Part shown: one piece after another, positions 40,902 through 41,769 of the stretch
Layout of the letters: every line of letters begins with the position of its first letter
How positions within the stretch are numbered: the first letter of the stretch is position 1
Assembly: GCA_002255495.1 (NCBI GenBank)
Contig: NCAP01000005.1
Location: 1 to 41,769 of the forward strand
Reading direction: 5' to 3'
DNA length: 41,769 bases
From: Rhodospirillales bacterium 20-60-12
GTDB taxonomy: Bacteria; Pseudomonadota; Alphaproteobacteria; Acetobacterales; Acetobacteraceae
Program-made: the position numbers and the translations under genes
Notes under the pieces: model-generated
What the model was told of the DNA's origin: nothing
Databases searched by the model: none
What the model saw: only the letters and a program-made list of their open reading frames with translations

Positions 40902-41769
40902 ATGGAGCCGCTGAATCGCATCGAAGCCGCCTTGACTGCAGCCTTGTCGCGTTTCGTGGGCGAGACAAGCCCGCCCCGTCTGGCTGAGGCCATGCGCTAC
41001 GCCATGTTCCCCAAAGGTGCCCGAATCCGCCCGCGTCTGTGTCTCGCCGTCGCCACCGCCTGCGGTGATGACGCGCCGGACGCCGCCGATGCCGCAGGCT
41101 CCGCCATCGAATTTCTCCACGCCGCATCGCTGGTCCATGACGACCTGCCTTGCTTTGACGATGCCGAAACACGCCGCGGCAAAGCCTCCTTGCATCGCGC
41201 ATTCGGCGAGCCGCTGGCGGTGCTGACCGGCGATGCTTTGATCGTGCTGGCATTCCAAACCCTCGCCTGGGGCACCTCTGCCACACCCGCGCGCCTCGCA
41301 CCCTTAATGCTCACCATCGCCCGCGGCGTCGGCATGCCCATGGGCATCGTTGCCGGTCAGGCCTGGGAATGTGAACCGGTGGCCGATTTATCGACCTATC
41401 AACGCGCCAAAACCGGCGCGCTTTTCGCCGCGGCCACGGTCGCCGGCGCGGCCTCAGCCGGCGCCCCGGCCGAGCCTTGGCGCGATCTGGGTGAAAAACT
41501 CGGCGAGGCCTATCAGGTCGCCGATGACCTGCTCGATGCAGTGGCCGACCCCTCGGAGACCAACAAGCCGGTCGGCCGCGATGCAGCACTTGATCGGCCA
41601 AGTGCCGTGCGCAGCTTCGGTATCGATGGCGCGCTGCATTTGCTGGAAAGCCTGACGCGCGAAGCCGCCGATTCGATCCCCCCCTGTCCCGGTGCCGCCA
41701 ATCTGCGTGCCATGATCGGCCAGGAGGCCAAACGTCTGGTGCCGAAATCCCTCACCCGGGTTGCGGCCT
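40902..41769 (+). CDS. crtE: Geranylgeranyl diphosphate synthase (3' end outside window)
   Basis: The frame is open for 289 codons to the window edge with no stop. It is a trans-prenyltransferase with the first aspartate motif in LVHDDLPCFDDAETRRG (about 81-97) and the second in AYQVADDLLDAVAD, plus PKGARIRPRLCLAV. CrtE supplies GGPP for both carotenoids (CrtB) and the bacteriochlorophyll tail (BchG). The start at 40902 follows AGAGG and directly follows the PpsR boxes. The remaining C-terminus must be short. Confidence 0.93.
   Translation, partial: MEPLNRIEAALTAALSRFVGETSPPRLAEAMRYAMFPKGARIRPRLCLAVATACGDDAPDAADAAGSAIEFLHAASLVHDDLPCFDDAETRRGKASLHRAFGEPLAVLTGDALIVLAFQTLAWGTSATPARLAPLMLTIARGVGMPMGIVAGQAWECEPVADLSTYQRAKTGALFAAATVAGAASAGAPAEPWRDLGEKLGEAYQVADDLLDAVADPSETNKPVGRDAALDRPSAVRSFGIDGALHLLESLTREAADSIPPCPGAANLRAMIGQEAKRLVPKSLTRVAA

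Overview
The window is the larger part of a photosynthesis gene cluster (PGC) from an aerobic anoxygenic phototrophic alphaproteobacterium. The evidence is a near-complete set of bacteriochlorophyll genes (bchFNBHLM, bchG, bchP, bchI, bchD, bchO, acsF), the reaction-centre H/assembly block (lhaA-puhA-puhB-puhC-puhE), carotenoid genes (crtI, crtB, crtC, crtD, crtE) and the regulators ppaA/aerR and ppsR. The ALA-synthase (C4) route, the oxygen-dependent cyclase AcsF, a G+C of roughly 60% by eye, and the gene order suggest Acetobacteraceae, possibly an Acidiphilium-like acidophile. That family assignment is an inference. No rRNA, puf or bchXYZ genes lie in the window; they probably lie beyond the right edge, past crtE.

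Layout. Positions 1-4105 are accessory: a glycosyltransferase start cut by the left edge, a shortened FkbM-type protein, a tightly overlapping three-gene operon (YqcI/YcgG-GntA-like heme protein, DUF1989 protein, ATP-grasp ligase) and a small secreted basic protein. Positions 4165-6906 hold an EmrAB-type efflux pair. Positions 7007-8033 hold nusG, secE, tRNA-Trp and tRNA-Gly, and 8182-8817 a glutathione S-transferase. From 8912 to 26606 runs one minus-strand block read right to left: bchF-bchN-bchB-bchH-bchL-bchM-lhaA-puhA-puhB-puhC-small ORF-acsF-(puhE fused to a COG0523 GTPase)-hemA-hemC-membrane ORF. From 26950 to 38484 runs the divergent plus-strand block: ppaA-ppsR-bchG-bchP-tspO-bchI-bchD-bchO-crtI-crtB-small ORF. 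Then crtC-crtD (minus) face crtE (plus, cut by the right edge).

How it works together. HemA makes ALA and HemC makes hydroxymethylbilane. BchI/D/H insert the metal, BchM methylates, AcsF closes ring E, BchL/N/B reduce ring D, BchF hydrates the C3 vinyl, and BchG and BchP attach and reduce the tail. LhaA, PuhB, PuhC and PuhE assemble the LH1-RC complex around PuhA. CrtE, CrtB, CrtI, CrtC and CrtD make a spirilloxanthin-type carotenoid. Two long operons of about 18 and 11.5 kb diverge from one 343-bp interval (26607-26949) carrying TGT-N12-ACA boxes typical of PpsR/CrtJ, beside the genes for PpsR and its antirepressor.

Most notable is a single 597-residue ORF joining PuhE to a CobW/COG0523 metallochaperone GTPase with a long histidine run, inside a pigment-metal gene cluster. 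Acidiphilium is known for zinc-bacteriochlorophyll, so a link to metal delivery is a testable idea, not a demonstrated one. Secondary points are a PpsR lacking the usual redox cysteines, a crtC without an ordinary start codon near its conserved N-terminus, and the GntA-like/DUF1989/ATP-grasp operon.
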